This document shows positions 50,610 through 62,332 of a stretch of 64,000 nt of DNA, one piece after another (position 1 is the stretch's first letter; each line of letters starts with the position of its first letter). This stretch comes from Halichondria panicea (lineage: Eukaryota; Porifera; Demospongiae; Suberitida; Halichondriidae), in assembly GCF_963675165.1 (NCBI RefSeq), contig NC_087378.1, positions 1,977,525-2,041,524 on the forward strand, given 5' to 3'. The notes below the pieces were generated by a model, which saw nothing but the letters and a program-made list of their open reading frames with translations, searched no databases and was not told where the DNA came from. The position numbers were made by a program, and so were the translations under genes.

Positions 50610-53600
50610 CTACACTTCGGCCTTAGTGACCTTCGGGTCACCTAGCATACTATAGTAGTCTATTCCGCTCTTGATGGTGACTGTCATTACTGCCCCAGCC
50701 TTGGTGGTGTCTGTAACCAGCTCCAGAATTCCCTCAGCCACCTTCTCAGGACTGTGGTGTGTATAGCAATATAATTATGTGGCTATCAAAGTATGACTCG
50801 GAAATACTAATTCTAATATACATAGGGGGATACTGTACTAGCCCATGCCTTTTTAACATCCTTCCTACCCTTTTCCCCTAGATTTAAAGGGCCATACAAT
50901 TATAATGTATCGTTTAATTGTGAAAAACAGGTCCATTCAGAAAATTTACCAAGGCTAATACAGTATATAGACTCTCGTTAAACCGGTCACCCCTGGGACA
51001 GTGCAGCTTAATTGGCCGCAATAGCGACATGGCTGTATTTCAGGAAATAGCTGAGGCTTAAAAACGACCTTACTCCGAATTTAATAACTAATTTTGGATA
51101 AAAATCATTCTGCTCTCTATTTAAGTGTAATCCAACCAAACCTCATATCCGGCCATAACGAAGTGAAAACCTAGTTTGGGGCAGCCAGCACTGCATGGCC
51201 TGTGTATACGGAATAGCATGAGTGGCCGTTTGTGCATGCAGTAAACATCTAGCTAGAAATCAGTGCCAAGCCAAATGGCCAGTATATCAAGGTGGCCTAG
51301 AGAGCCGGAATCGAGAGTCTACTGTAATGTATACCCCATATATAAAATCGAGAGTCATTCTGGTATCCCAATAACTTCAGCCATCCGGATAAGGTGTTCG
51401 GATAATCGAGGCTATGTACTTGTTTTCACATGTAGTTCACACACTCTATAGCCTTAGCCTTACGTTAAAAATTCAAGGTTCTTTACGCGGGCCTTTGTCT
51501 CCTCATTCATTCCACTCATGCCGTCTTTAACGATGGCCGTGTCAGTAAACTCAGGACAGATGCAGTTGACCCTTATACCGTCACTCTGCGCCAACTCCCT
51601 CAAGCTCCTGCTGAACCCCACTACACCATGCTTACTCGCGGAGTACACGGGGGCAAAGGTCATACCCATGAGGCCTGGATAAGAGAGGCAACAAACAAAT
51701 CAATGCGCAAAAATGTTGGGATTCTGCCAGTCACAGATCTTAAGCTTTGAACACATACTCTATATAACACCTATACATATTGAACTGGTTATCAAAACAA
51801 TGGCTGTTGGACAATTTCAGATATGATATTAATTTGGTTCACCTCCCATTGAAGCAACGTTGATAATGGTACCTCCTTTACCCCCATTGCTAGTGGACAT
51901 GTGCTCCACCCCCAGTTTTGTGCCCTCAATCACTGCTACCTGCAGATACAGCTGTTACGTGACCCACCATACAAAACTACATTCATATATACCAGATTGA
52001 TGTCAATCATCTTCTTCCACTTTAGCTCAATGCAAATGCCAGCATTATTGAGCACAATATCCAGTCCTCCAAACATTTGCTTGGTTCGCTCAAATGCAGC
52101 CACCTGGGACAAAAGAAAACAACTAGAGCACATAAACCCTTGGCTGTTGACATTAGTTCACAAAAAACAAGAGGAGTGTTTGCAATAAATGTACATGCAG
52201 GGCAATAAAACTAGCTAGAACAATAGAATGAGAAATAAAGCGTAAAACGAAACTATATGCACTGTGGCCCGGACTAGGATCACAGCTGAAGTCTTGCTTC
52301 TTATACTAAGCTCTACTGCATGTAGTCACACAGACTGGATGTCTCAGTGGAGCTAACTCACTAGACATATTTTACGGACTATATAGCTTGCAGCATCACA
52401 AACAAGCATGCAGGCAGGGCAGGGCAAGCTGTCGTAGTTGCTGTAATTACAGCGTCACATAATTTAGTCAGGCTGAACGTAATATTTTACTTAACCCTTT
52501 AACCGTCGGATTCTTAATTAACAGTGAAGTGAAATGTCTGTAAATTCTCTATCGGGTTTCCAGAGCAATAAAATGCCTAGCAACCATATACCAATAGAAT
52601 GCCCATACAACAAGGAATAAAATGGTGCAACACGTGTTGCCATAACAACCACGGTTATTACGCTCACCTGTTTTTATCATTTTAAAATGCTCGGCCAGCG
52701 GTGAGATAAAATCCAAATTTTTTTTTATGGATCAGCCTATCATATGGTATAAAGGCTTGACTAAGCTTCATTTTCACATCATATGAATGTAACAGTGCTA
52801 AGATATATCAATTTGAAGTACAATACGTACGTATTACTATATCGGTGAACGATCTATGAAATTTACAAGCTCACATAAAGAGTGTTCATTACTGCTGATC
52901 CTATTTTAGCTATACTATACTTACACTACTGATATTCTAGCTATACTATACTACTTGCCAGAGTCACACAGTGAGCCCTCTCCTGGTCTTTCACCGTCCT
53001 GGTCCATAGTGCTAGCGTTTATAGGTCCATGTCATGCATGTCCTCAGTCCCAGACAGTTCATCAGCGTCTGGCATAAAGCTGGTAGCCTTTGGGAGGTAT
53101 CCTACTATCCCCTCTCCTTCATATAGGCACTGTCATCACCAGAGGAGACATCGCCATTGCTGTCCTCAAGCTGTTCAAGCACATCGGCACAAGTAAACAA
53201 CCTAGCCATAGCTATAAACTTCGTGCGGTAAGATGCTAATGAAATTTTAACATAGCAACGTGGCTTGGAAATTTCTAGACTAAATTGCACGTGATTCTAC
53301 AGCTCTTCCTCTTTACAGGGATGTGCGTAGTTCGAGCTACTTCCTAAGTATCGCAGAATTAGAATTTCGCAAAAAAGTCACTATTGCGGGACACGATCGT
53401 GGCCCGTGGCGGTTAAAGGGTTAAAAAGCACCAACAGCAGCTGCTGTAACTATGCCTCGATGTACGCATGCGCAAGCGAGATATACGGTAGTGTGTTTGT
53501 GTCTGTGTCTGTGTAGACTGCTACAGCTGCTTAAAGATCAATAAACTGTAAGTAAGAGTTTCTATATAGGTTTCTAGTAACGTTTTCTTGGATTTTAATT

Positions 53601-56600
53601 CGTGGATTTGCAAAATAATGCTTCGTTCTCGAGTTATGCCTATACTTTTGCTTACTTGGAATGCCATTGCAGCCTTTTCAGAAGAGTGCGTAGCATTTGT
53701 TCGCACAAAGTTTCTATTCAACGTTTGTCTTGCACTATAAAGCGCTAGCTTTTTGTTAGCTACAAAAGTCAGAAAAGAGCTAGCTGTAAAGCTAGCTATA
53801 CTGAGTAGCCATTTGTGAGCTTGACTTCTTGCAGACACACCCCTTATTCCTGTGTATGTAATGCGCCTGCGAGTGTCTTTGTCTGCCCTCTCTCTTAGCA
53901 AAGCCATGTGGCAAATGTTCCTTCTTTTTTGCCTCCACCATGTGCTTAAAAGTGGAGGCAAGAAAGAAGATCTCACTACAGTGTCTGTTCTGCATTGCTT
54001 TCTGAAACACAACAAACATCTCTCTACAAAATTACAAAATACACCTCTCTCTGCAAAAAGGAACCTGTCTTACAAAATGAAATACAAAAATTGCACCACC
54101 TTAATTAAAACACACCTCTGTAAAAAAACAGCACCATTTTTCAAAACACACCTCTAAAAAAACAGCATCAATTTTTTTTAACACACCTACTTTTTACTGC
54201 TAATTTTGGCGATCGCCTTAGCGCGAGGGTTTCAGAAAACCTTTGTATGTTTACCTCCACTATTGGCATAATTATGCAGAGAATAAAGCTACGTACTAGC
54301 AGAAGCTAGCTTAGGCTGTAGCTATATAGGAGTCTCAAAGCCAACACGACGCTACTATACTCTTTGGAAGAGATAGCAGATTTCTTGAGAGACTGATTCT
54401 AACCAAAAATGTATATGTATTTGCTATTTCATAACTCGTTCTCTATACTCTCTAGCATGCAAGTCTATACTCTCCTTCTTTCCTAAAATTGTTTAAATAC
54501 AACTCTGCGCGAGGCTAATCATGTGTGTGCATATTCCTAGTATAAACTAGTAAAAGTAATTTATATAGTTGACAAATTAAATGTAAAAAAACTCGCCTAA
54601 CTTCAGCAATATTAATTTTGTGCTTGGGTTATATTGTCTGCCCCCCCCCCCCCGCGCGCGCCTAGGGTTAACATAAAACTTATCTTAGCACCCATCCTGA
54701 GCACCACGTACCCCAGACAAGCAAAATGATGTAGTCAATACTATAATTATAGCTAGAATCACTCACCAGGTCTTCACTCCTAGTCACGTCCACCGTAGTA
54801 AACATGACATCACTTAAAGAGAACTCCTTTTGAAGTGAGGAGCAGGAACTCTTGCCAATAGTCTCATTGACATCCAGCATGCTTACCTGAAAACAGCCAT
54901 AATAATTATTTCGGTGTAGAAGTGATATATGGGTCTCATTTTGGGCCCCGCCCTAAAACTCTATAGCGATGTGGGGGTGCACTATTGCACTAGCACCCTA
55001 GGCCCCCATAATATAGTGATTTAGGGGCCCCGTATATAATATAGATGTCTATTCTGAGCAGTGGAGTCAAGCCCAGCATAACAGTAATAGGAGTTTGAGA
55101 TGAGAATCAATGGGTGGATGCATGCATGGCTATAATGTTTATAATTATGTACAGTAGAACCTCGCTAATCCGAACAGAGCGGGACCACACCCCATCCGAA
55201 TACATGAAATTTCCGGATTAACATATGTCATTAATTGATTATGAACATTATCATTAACGAAGACACTTGTACATGTATTATGATATTACTGTGGCCAGAA
55301 GGGAAGCTGCTATATAGCTAGAATAGTCTTTATCTCAACTTTCTCTCCAATACAGTGAGTCTTGTGAGCTCTCTCTTCGTTTTCTTTGCAGTGGCCATTG
55401 TCTTCAGCAGTTTATCACTAAAAATTATTGCTGATTCAGCTAAGCAATTTACATTGCGCATGCGTAGTACTCTATTCTACTGACAGCCCCTCCTCTTTTT
55501 CAGTTTACCATTTTGTCTGGATTTGCGAGGTTTCGGATTAAAGGGGTCCGGATTAGCGAGGTTCTACTGTATATCTATATCTAAACTTCCAATATATAGA
55601 ATCAAGAAAGTTACTATATACCTATATACATGTACAATCTGTGCTGCCTTGCAGCCTTGCATGGTCACTGGGATAACAGTATAATAACTATAATAGGACA
55701 GCCATGCATGTGCATGCATGTATGTGTAAATACTTGAGTGTAGTAATACAAAGAGCCATTGTACACATGCAACACGTGCATATTATTATATACAGAGCAT
55801 AACACGTTGGCTATATATAGCTACTGCATGACAATGGGGTTTAGAGCAGCAGCTGCTGACCTATCAAGAACTCAGTCTATATATAGCAGGAGTTGAAATA
55901 GACCCCTCCACAATCCCCAAACTTCAAATCGAAGAGCAAGAAATTGCATAGTATATTAGCCTCGATTCAAGGCCAATTAAAATCGTATTTTAATCGGCCT
56001 GGAATCGAGGCTAGGTAAGTTAGCATGCACCTGTAAATAGCTACATGCACCTGTAAATAGCTACATGCACTTGTTCTTTTATCCACGTAGATATTAATTT
56101 TTATTTTAGCTCTAACTGTAGAATTAGCCCTTGGCCTCTCCTGCATATATATATAGAGCAAGGCCATGCATCATACTTAAAAAAATTAGACAACATCACC
56201 TGCAAGTTTATATCAAACCAAAACTCTGCAATAAAAGAGTTTGGTATAATTATGACTTGGTGAATGTTTTAGGAGTTGGTATATAAGCATGCATGCATGC
56301 AGCTCCTAGTTTGGGTAAGCACTGTGCATGTGCGAGATCTATAGTCAGCAAGGGAATTCTAACAGAGGCTGAAGCTGAGGCTGCAAGCTAATTATAGATA
56401 TATACTATTATTATACGCTGCAAGATAAGTGCATGGGACCCATACATGCATATCGTTGGAGGGGCAAAGCCTTCATGCATGCAAGTATAATAATTATACC
56501 ATATTATTTTATACAGATTTCTCTCTTCTATAATATATGGAATTAACTGCAAAAATACAGATATACATGTAGATCTGGAAGACTAAATGTGACCTTTTGT

Positions 56601-57434
56601 CAGCTTACAGAATAAGTTAATTGGCCTTATATAATTGACATGCATGCAGTGAAGCGTCCAGTAGCATCCCTATAAACAGCTGTATATATAGTAACTATCG
56701 TTGTCCTGTGCTGGTGCATGCATGGTGAGTCTGATACTGAAACACATACTATAATCTAAGTCTCGCTTGCCACGCCCCTTTATTGAAGGAGCGGGGCAGA
56801 TTATAAAGCCATTATAAAGCCACTAAACAGCATTTCATCTCATTTCCATGTTTTTGTACAAAATCATCACAGAAAAAGTTTCTACTTAGAGGCTCTGGGG
56901 AGGGGCCTCAATAGCCTTGAGACCAGCCGTTCGTTATCTGAAAGAACGCCTGATCAAGTTCCAATGTAGAACTCATCTAATTGGTCCCACGAATTTCTTG
57001 GACCAATAATCGACCATCCATGCATACTTACCCGTGAATATCATTATAACAGTGCTTCCAGTAACGTGCAACTAGCTATAGTATGGCGGTTACCGCAATC
57101 ATGTTCACAACTACTCAAGCCTAACGACTCGCTGACTCAGCTAAACGAGTTTTACATTGGAACTTGACCAGGCGTTCTTTCCAGATAACGAACGGCTGGT
57201 CTCGAGGCTAGGGCCTCAAAGCGCTAATGAAATAGGACCGTGGGGGCCCCAAAATCAGGGGGAGCCCAATATTGCTTCTACACCGGTAGGCTCATGCACT
57301 TTCTTTAAACAGGCTAGCGTGCAGTATTTATTCAGCTAGCTTACCTTTGCTCCATTTCTAAGAAGAAGTCTAGTAGCTTCCAGCCCAATGCCTTGAGCAG
57401 CTCCAGTGACAAGTGCAACTTTACCAGCCAACAT
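50610..57434 (-). CDS. HPGD-like short-chain dehydrogenase, copy 1
   Basis: Classical SDR closest in layout to 15-hydroxyprostaglandin dehydrogenase. Exons near 57434-57344, 54888-54770, 52109-51995, 51942-51843, 51672-51463 and 50752-50610. NAD-binding VTGAAQGIG and the acidic switch SMLDVNE fit NAD use. LNNAGI, the catalytic Ser in NVASMGG and YSASK complete the tetrad set. The C-terminal exon reads VAEGILELVTDTTKAGAVMT and ends KAEV. About 255 residues. The position matching HPGD Gln148 (three residues before the active Tyr) is Ala, so prostaglandin specificity should not be assumed. Introns 1 and 2 are each about 2.5 kb and full of transposable elements, while the same introns in copy 2 are about 120 bp. 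The final-exon splice joins a phase-2 codon cleanly. Confidence 0.92.
50974..51334. mobile_element. Degenerate pogo-like element
   Basis: tagactctcgttaaaccgg at the left and gccggaatcgagagtctact at the right are imperfect inverted termini of the pogo type. A second fragment, gttcggataatcgaggc, lies at 51390-51410. Located in the last intron of HPGD-like copy 1. Confidence 0.6.
52495..53420. mobile_element. Non-autonomous piggyBac-like element
   Basis: 926-bp insert flanked by TTAA on both sides (52491-52494 and 53421-53424). Termini are CCCTTTAACCG and CGGTTAAAGGG. TTAA duplication and CCC..GGG ends are diagnostic of piggyBac. On the minus strand near 53208-53105 is a short frame, MARLFTCADVLEQLEDSNGD, followed by Asp/Ser-rich text and a stop, resembling the acidic N-terminus of a piggyBac transposase; the catalytic part is absent. 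It lies in intron 2 of HPGD-like copy 1. Confidence 0.88.
53485..53700. repeat. Dispersed repeat shared with a nucleophosmin intron
   Basis: gtgtagactgctacagctgc, a following atcaataaa phrase and cttacttggaatgccattgc occur in the same order here and at 46645-46757. Spacing between the phrases differs. Non-coding dispersed repeat; family unknown. Confidence 0.7.
55152..55569. mobile_element. Pogo-like MITE, copy 3
   Basis: TA-flanked 418-bp element starting CAGTAGAACCTCGCTAATCC and ending GGATTAGCGAGGTTCTACTG. Same terminus type as the RAD50-intron pair but with a different interior. In intron 1 of HPGD-like copy 1. Confidence 0.9.
55957..56013. mobile_element. 57-bp palindromic family B element
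   Basis: tagcctcgattcaaggcc at the left is complementary to ggcctggaatcgaggcta at the right with almost no loop (attaaaatcgtattttaat is itself palindromic). Same termini as the insert at 48430. Confidence 0.85.
56905..57220. mobile_element. Foldback element in intron 1 of HPGD-like copy 1
   Basis: gagaccagccgttcgttatc and gaacgcctgatcaagttcca at the left pair with tggaacttgaccaggcgttc and gataacgaacggctggtctc at the right. The loop (about 56975-57145) has no ORF. The right arm ends 120 bp from the first coding exon. Confidence 0.85.
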
Positions 57435-57660
57435 ACTGAGTCAATTAATATACAATCAATAGGGCTAGGGACCAGCAGTGAAATCTCGTACAAGCCAAAC
57501 TTGTTTATATAGCATGAAGGAAGTTACAACTTTAAGGCGTATGGGGAATTTGACGGCCTGGGAACAAGGCTAGGCAAGGGCGGTATGGGGACTAGCCTCG
57601 AATCCAGGCAGAGAGCTAATTATTTTCAAGTAAAGTGATGTGACCTCATTATCAGTTTGT

Positions 57661-59165
57661 TGTGCAGCATGCAATGAACACAAATGATGACCTTGACGAT
57701 ACCTCCTCCTCTGAAGAGATGAGGATGAGGTAGTCGCCCAGTTTTGAAGCAAAGGCTCTTGTCAATTCTGCCAAAAGAAATCGTCTGCTCTTTCTCCTTC
57801 ATCACTTCTGCAGAAGAGGCCTGCCATGCAACTCTCCAGTTGCAAAAATACGGGTTATAGTGCATGTGTGTGGAAAATGATGTAATTCTAAATTCGCCAT
57901 TACAGCAAATTAAGCATTACTACTTGTCACGTGTGTTTATTGACCGAACTTTTTTTTCGTCCTTACCATGTCATGCAGCAAACGTAATAAGAGAAGAGAC
58001 ATGCAATTATCTCAGAAAATTTGCACAAACAAAATAGCTAGCCGTGCAAACAGTGCATGTAAAAATTGTTCGTGCAACAAACTGTGCATGCAGGTAGCAT
58101 GCAGGTTGTGCTTGATTTGAACCCTCTCCCCTATTAAACTTGAGGAATTATAATTATACCAGCACCCTATGATGGCCTATCATTCCGCAATCACATGCAG
58201 CATTTGCCACAAGCCATCACAGCATATCATACGACAGCATACAGAATTAAAGCTTATACTCTCCCCTCAATGGCCCTCATGATGTTATTACATAAAAACA
58301 CGTCTTAAACTATAGCAATAATGTCTAATGTAAATCCGCTGTGCTATCACTGCTGATGTAAACAGGGTGGCGCTAGGCCAAGAAGAACTTACTGGTTGGT
58401 ATAGCCATGCCCACCTCATCAGACACTTGGTGATTGCATGTATATAACCATGAGAATATATGTATAGATATGTATCACATGTAGATCTAGTAAGTGCCCA
58501 TGTACCCAAGAACTGGAGAAGTTTAATAGGCAAGAAAGTGAATCATGCTCGGTACAGCAGTGTGGGTGTGGGATTGTGGGTGAAATACTTATTGGTGTTT
58601 TCATCATTTTGCTTCGTGGTAATACTGCAGGTAAAGAAGGAGCTATGGGAATTTGTACAGAAGAGCGGTGACAATTGTGTAATCAATCTCCTATTGTGTG
58701 AATCTTTGCTGACCTTTACATGCTACTATTTGCTCCTTGCATGAGAAAATTCCATGACCTGTTTATATAATCACAATCATGCATGCCTGATGGTGTCATT
58801 TGCACACAACTAGAGAACCTAGCCCTTTGAACGCCCTCACCACTACCCACTACTTGACCTGTTATTGTCTTGAACCTTTTTTGTACTATAATTGTTGTAA
58901 CACAGATCGAGGCTTCCCCTATACCGTACAACCAACAACTCACATAGATTTTGCATAACAACACTTAAACTTTATTTTTTCTCTCCTTATATAGCCAAAG
59001 CAGAAAGGAACTGTTTTAAGGTAAGAGATCATTTATTACTTATCACTAATTGATTCGAATATTTATTTCGCTGTGTGCCCCTATTTCCCCCCTTGATATA
59101 ATATTATTTGGTTAGTGTTAGTCTTGATGTGATGCGAAGAAGAAGCTACTAAAGGTTGGTATACA
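57661..59165 (+). pseudogene. Rearranged nucleophosmin pseudogene
   Basis: Contains decayed copies of exons from the 3' two-thirds of the gene at 45.5-49.2 kb: the acidic exon (57669-57780) with an in-frame stop after EEMRMR, the RPADSP exon (57810-57846), the AKRNK nuclear-signal exon (57978-58010), a C-terminal block (58490-58680) including a good copy of KKELWEFVQKS, then the KQKG exon (58995-59020) and the AKKKLLK exon (59110-59155). The C-terminal block precedes exons it should follow, so at least two partial copies were joined. The core domain is missing. Not expected to make protein. Confidence 0.88.
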
Positions 59166-59199
59166 TGTAGTCCTGCCCACCTCATCAGACGCTTGGTGA

Positions 59200-60467
59200 T
59201 TGTGTCACATGCATGCAGCATGCAACCTTTAAAGTTCGACCTCTACTCCTTTTTTACCCCTCTGAATTTTACCATTCAAAACACTTTACCTTACAAAAAC
59301 CCTTCCAATTTATATTTTCTTCCTGTAACATTGCTAGGCCAACTTGAAATCAAATCAAGGGGCTGGCAAAAGATTTGCCTGGGCCTAATACCAAAATTTA
59401 TTAGCTGTACATTGTATAATTATAGATCTACCCAAAAAATTAATGCTGACACAGTGCAGAAAGTGACCCCTGAAAAAAACTTATGATCTACACCCATGCA
59501 GTTGTTATAATTTTATTTATTCTTCGTTCACTGTACAGGCACCTGTGTCTGTGTATATAAGGTATTACATGTTCGGAAAGAACAGAGTTCTTGGCATCAA
59601 AATGTAGCCCCATTTATTTGTAAAGCTAATGCTGGTACATGTTGTTCGAAGAAGTTTGAATCGTTCGAACTACACCACCGTTATTTCACATGTGTTTGAT
59701 GTTGTTCGATTTCTTTGAGCTACACCACAGCATAAGCAAAAAAATGTTTGACATGTGTTTGATGTGGTTCGACTCTTCGGAACTTCTTCGAACTAGATCT
59801 ACACCACAGCGTAAGAAAACAGATTTGTGCAAAAAACAGCTTTGTTGATGTTGTCGTTTGTTTGATGTTCGAACTAATCTATTAATATTTTATAGACACT
59901 GTGAACGTAAGACTCATAAAACATTGTCAGGAAACCTAAACCATTAAACAATTATCTGAGACCCTAGCCGTTAATGTTATATTACTCTAACTGATTACCC
60001 AATTTTCTGCTGTTCTATTATTCACAAACGAAAGCTTAAAAACTTTGCTTGATTGGTCATGTGATAAGGTCCTGGCCACAATGCACTGATCTTGTAGTGA
60101 TTCGTGCACGCATGTCGGATCTCTTCTGATACTAGAATGCCGAAGAGATAACTACCACCAGTACTTCCAAAACTTAATGTTTATACTATGACTCGTACTT
60201 AGGCCTCCCTCTGTATCGTAATAAAGTTGTTAATGAATTATTGTATGAATATTTGTTTACTTTTGTACATTCAATGAACTTATGCTGCATGTCATGGTTG
60301 ACAAGTGGTGGAGGGTATGCTAGCCTCGATCCCAGGCCAATTGGCCTCGAATCGAGGCTAAGGGTGTGCATGCAATCCAAGAGGCATAGGCCATTTGAAA
60401 CAACAATCCATCATTAATTAAAAACACTCTAGGCACTCTAGGAAATTAAAAAAACGAAGTAACATTA
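59200..60467. other. Intergenic region upstream of the HPGD-like copy 2 3' end
   Basis: No exon found. 59636-59880 holds three or four diverged copies of a phrase built on ttgttcga..cttcgaact..tacaccaca. The rest is AT-rich unique-looking sequence. Confidence 0.55.
60321..60360. mobile_element. 40-bp palindromic family B element
   Basis: tagcctcgatcccaggccaa is followed directly by its near-complement ttggcctcgaatcgaggcta. Smallest member of the GCCTCGATTCC family in the window. Confidence 0.8.
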
Positions 60468-62075
60468 CTACAGTTTGGCCTTAGTGACCTTCGGATCACC
60501 TAACATTCTATAATAGTCCATTCCTCTCCTGAGGGTGACTGTCATTACTGCCCCAGCCTTGGTGGTGTCTGTAGCCAGCTCCAGAATGCCTTCAGCCACC
60601 TTCTCAGGACTGTGTGTGGGGGGGAGGGGGGGGGAGGGGGGACACATGAAAACAAGACTATCAAAGTATGACTCAGAAAGACAAATTCATACAGACTGAA
60701 TAAAGGGTAAGGGATACTATCAGCCATGCCTTTTTCGATTTGTAAGCAATTACCAATCCATTAGATAGGCATTTCAAAGGGCGACAAAATGCATTATTAT
60801 TTTGATCGTGAAAACAGTCGGATAAATCACCAAGCTTGTAATAATAGCCTATGCTGCTTTTCTTCGATATGGAATGTACACATCACATGTAGTTCACACA
60901 CACTCTAAAACTATCACTATAGCCTTACGTTAATAATCCAATGCTCTTCACGAGGGCTTTTGTCTCCTCATTCATTCCAATCATGCTGTCGTTAACGATG
61001 GCTGTGTCAGCAAACTCAGGACAGATGCAGTTGACCCTTATACCGTCACTCTGCGCCAACTCCCTCAAGCTCCTGCTGAACCCCACCACACCGTGCTTGC
61101 TCGCACAGTACACGGGGGCAAAGGTCATACCAATGAGGCCTGGATAAAAAAGCGACAAATTTGCATCCATATAAGCAACAAAAATGTTTGGATTCAGTGA
61201 GTCATAAATTTTAAGTCTTGAACACATACTAAATACAGAGCAAATTCAACACTCTATTTCTCGATTTTTATAGGCATCTCAAAGCTTATAGCCTCAAAAA
61301 TATCATAAACGATGACTGTTGGTCCATTTTTTAGATCTGACATTGTCTCACCTCCCATTGAAGCAACGTTGATAATGGTGCCTCCTCTACCCCCATTGCT
61401 AGTGGACATGTGCTCCACCCCCAGCCTTGTGCCCTCAATCACCGCCACCTGCAGACACAGCCGTCATGTGACCAACCACACAGACAGTAACACACACATT
61501 TATACCAGATTGATGTCAATCATTTTCTTCCACTTGAGCTCGTTTCCAATGCCAGCATTATTGAGCACAATGTCCAGTCCTCCAAACATTTGCTTGGTTC
61601 GCTCAAATGCAGCTGCCTGTGAGAAAAAATACTATCAGAAACCATAATTATTACCACAAAACCTATCCAAGCATTATCACACGCCCAGAGCACCACTCTG
61701 GACCAGTAAAGTAGGTAGATCGCTACAGTTTAATAATTTAGTACCAGGTCTTTGCTCTTGGTCACGTCCACCATAGTAAACATTACATCACTTGAGGAGA
61801 ACTCTTTTTGAAGGGAGGAACAGGAGCTCTTGCCAACAATCTCATTGACATCCAGCATGCTTACCTGAGATTCATAAAAACAGTTATCAAACAATATTAA
61901 ACATGATTAATGATATGATATCAATATGGATATGGACCATATCATATCCATAATAGCAGGTACATTTTATTTTCAGCTAGCTTACCTTTGCTCCATTTTT
62001 AAGCAGAAGTCTAGTAGCTGCCAGCCCAATGCCTTGAGCAGCCCCAGTGATAAGAGCAACTTTACTAGCCAACAT
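60468..62075 (-). CDS. HPGD-like short-chain dehydrogenase, copy 2
   Basis: Same six-exon structure as copy 1 but compact (1.6 kb): about 62075-61987, 61866-61747, 61617-61507, 61450-61352, 61141-60931 and 60612-60468. Motifs: ALITGAAQGIG, LNNAGIGNELKW, NVASMGG and YCASKHG. The catalytic Ser, Tyr and Lys are kept. Differences from copy 1 cluster in the substrate-side segment (ADTAIVNDSMIGM versus TDTAIVKDGMSGM) and at the C-terminus (LRRGMDYYRM; ends KAKL). Introns are short and free of transposons. A (G)n-rich tract at 60618-60641 lies just upstream of the last exon. Recent duplicate of copy 1. Confidence 0.93.
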
Positions 62076-62332
62076 ACTGACTCTTTGTTAATAGGTAAAG
62101 ATCATTACCAAAACACTTTGCATATAGAGGTTATGCAGATCCGCCCACTTCCGGCCAAAACTCCCTAATAATAATTAATAATAATTATGTAGGTAAAGAT
62201 CATTAAGTGTATTTATGAATTCAGCTTTAGGGAGTTTGTATTATCAAGAGTTCATTAGGACTCTTGGTATGGTGCATAACATTATCCTGAGTGTATAAAA
62301 TCATGATTGGTGAATGCGACAATTTAAAAGGT

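Noticed and set aside
53521..54157. Overlapping ORFs on both strands in an HPGD copy 1 intron
   Set aside because: They overlap dispersed-repeat text shared with 46645-46757 and show no domain. The + frame is repetitive (aaaacaca-type units).
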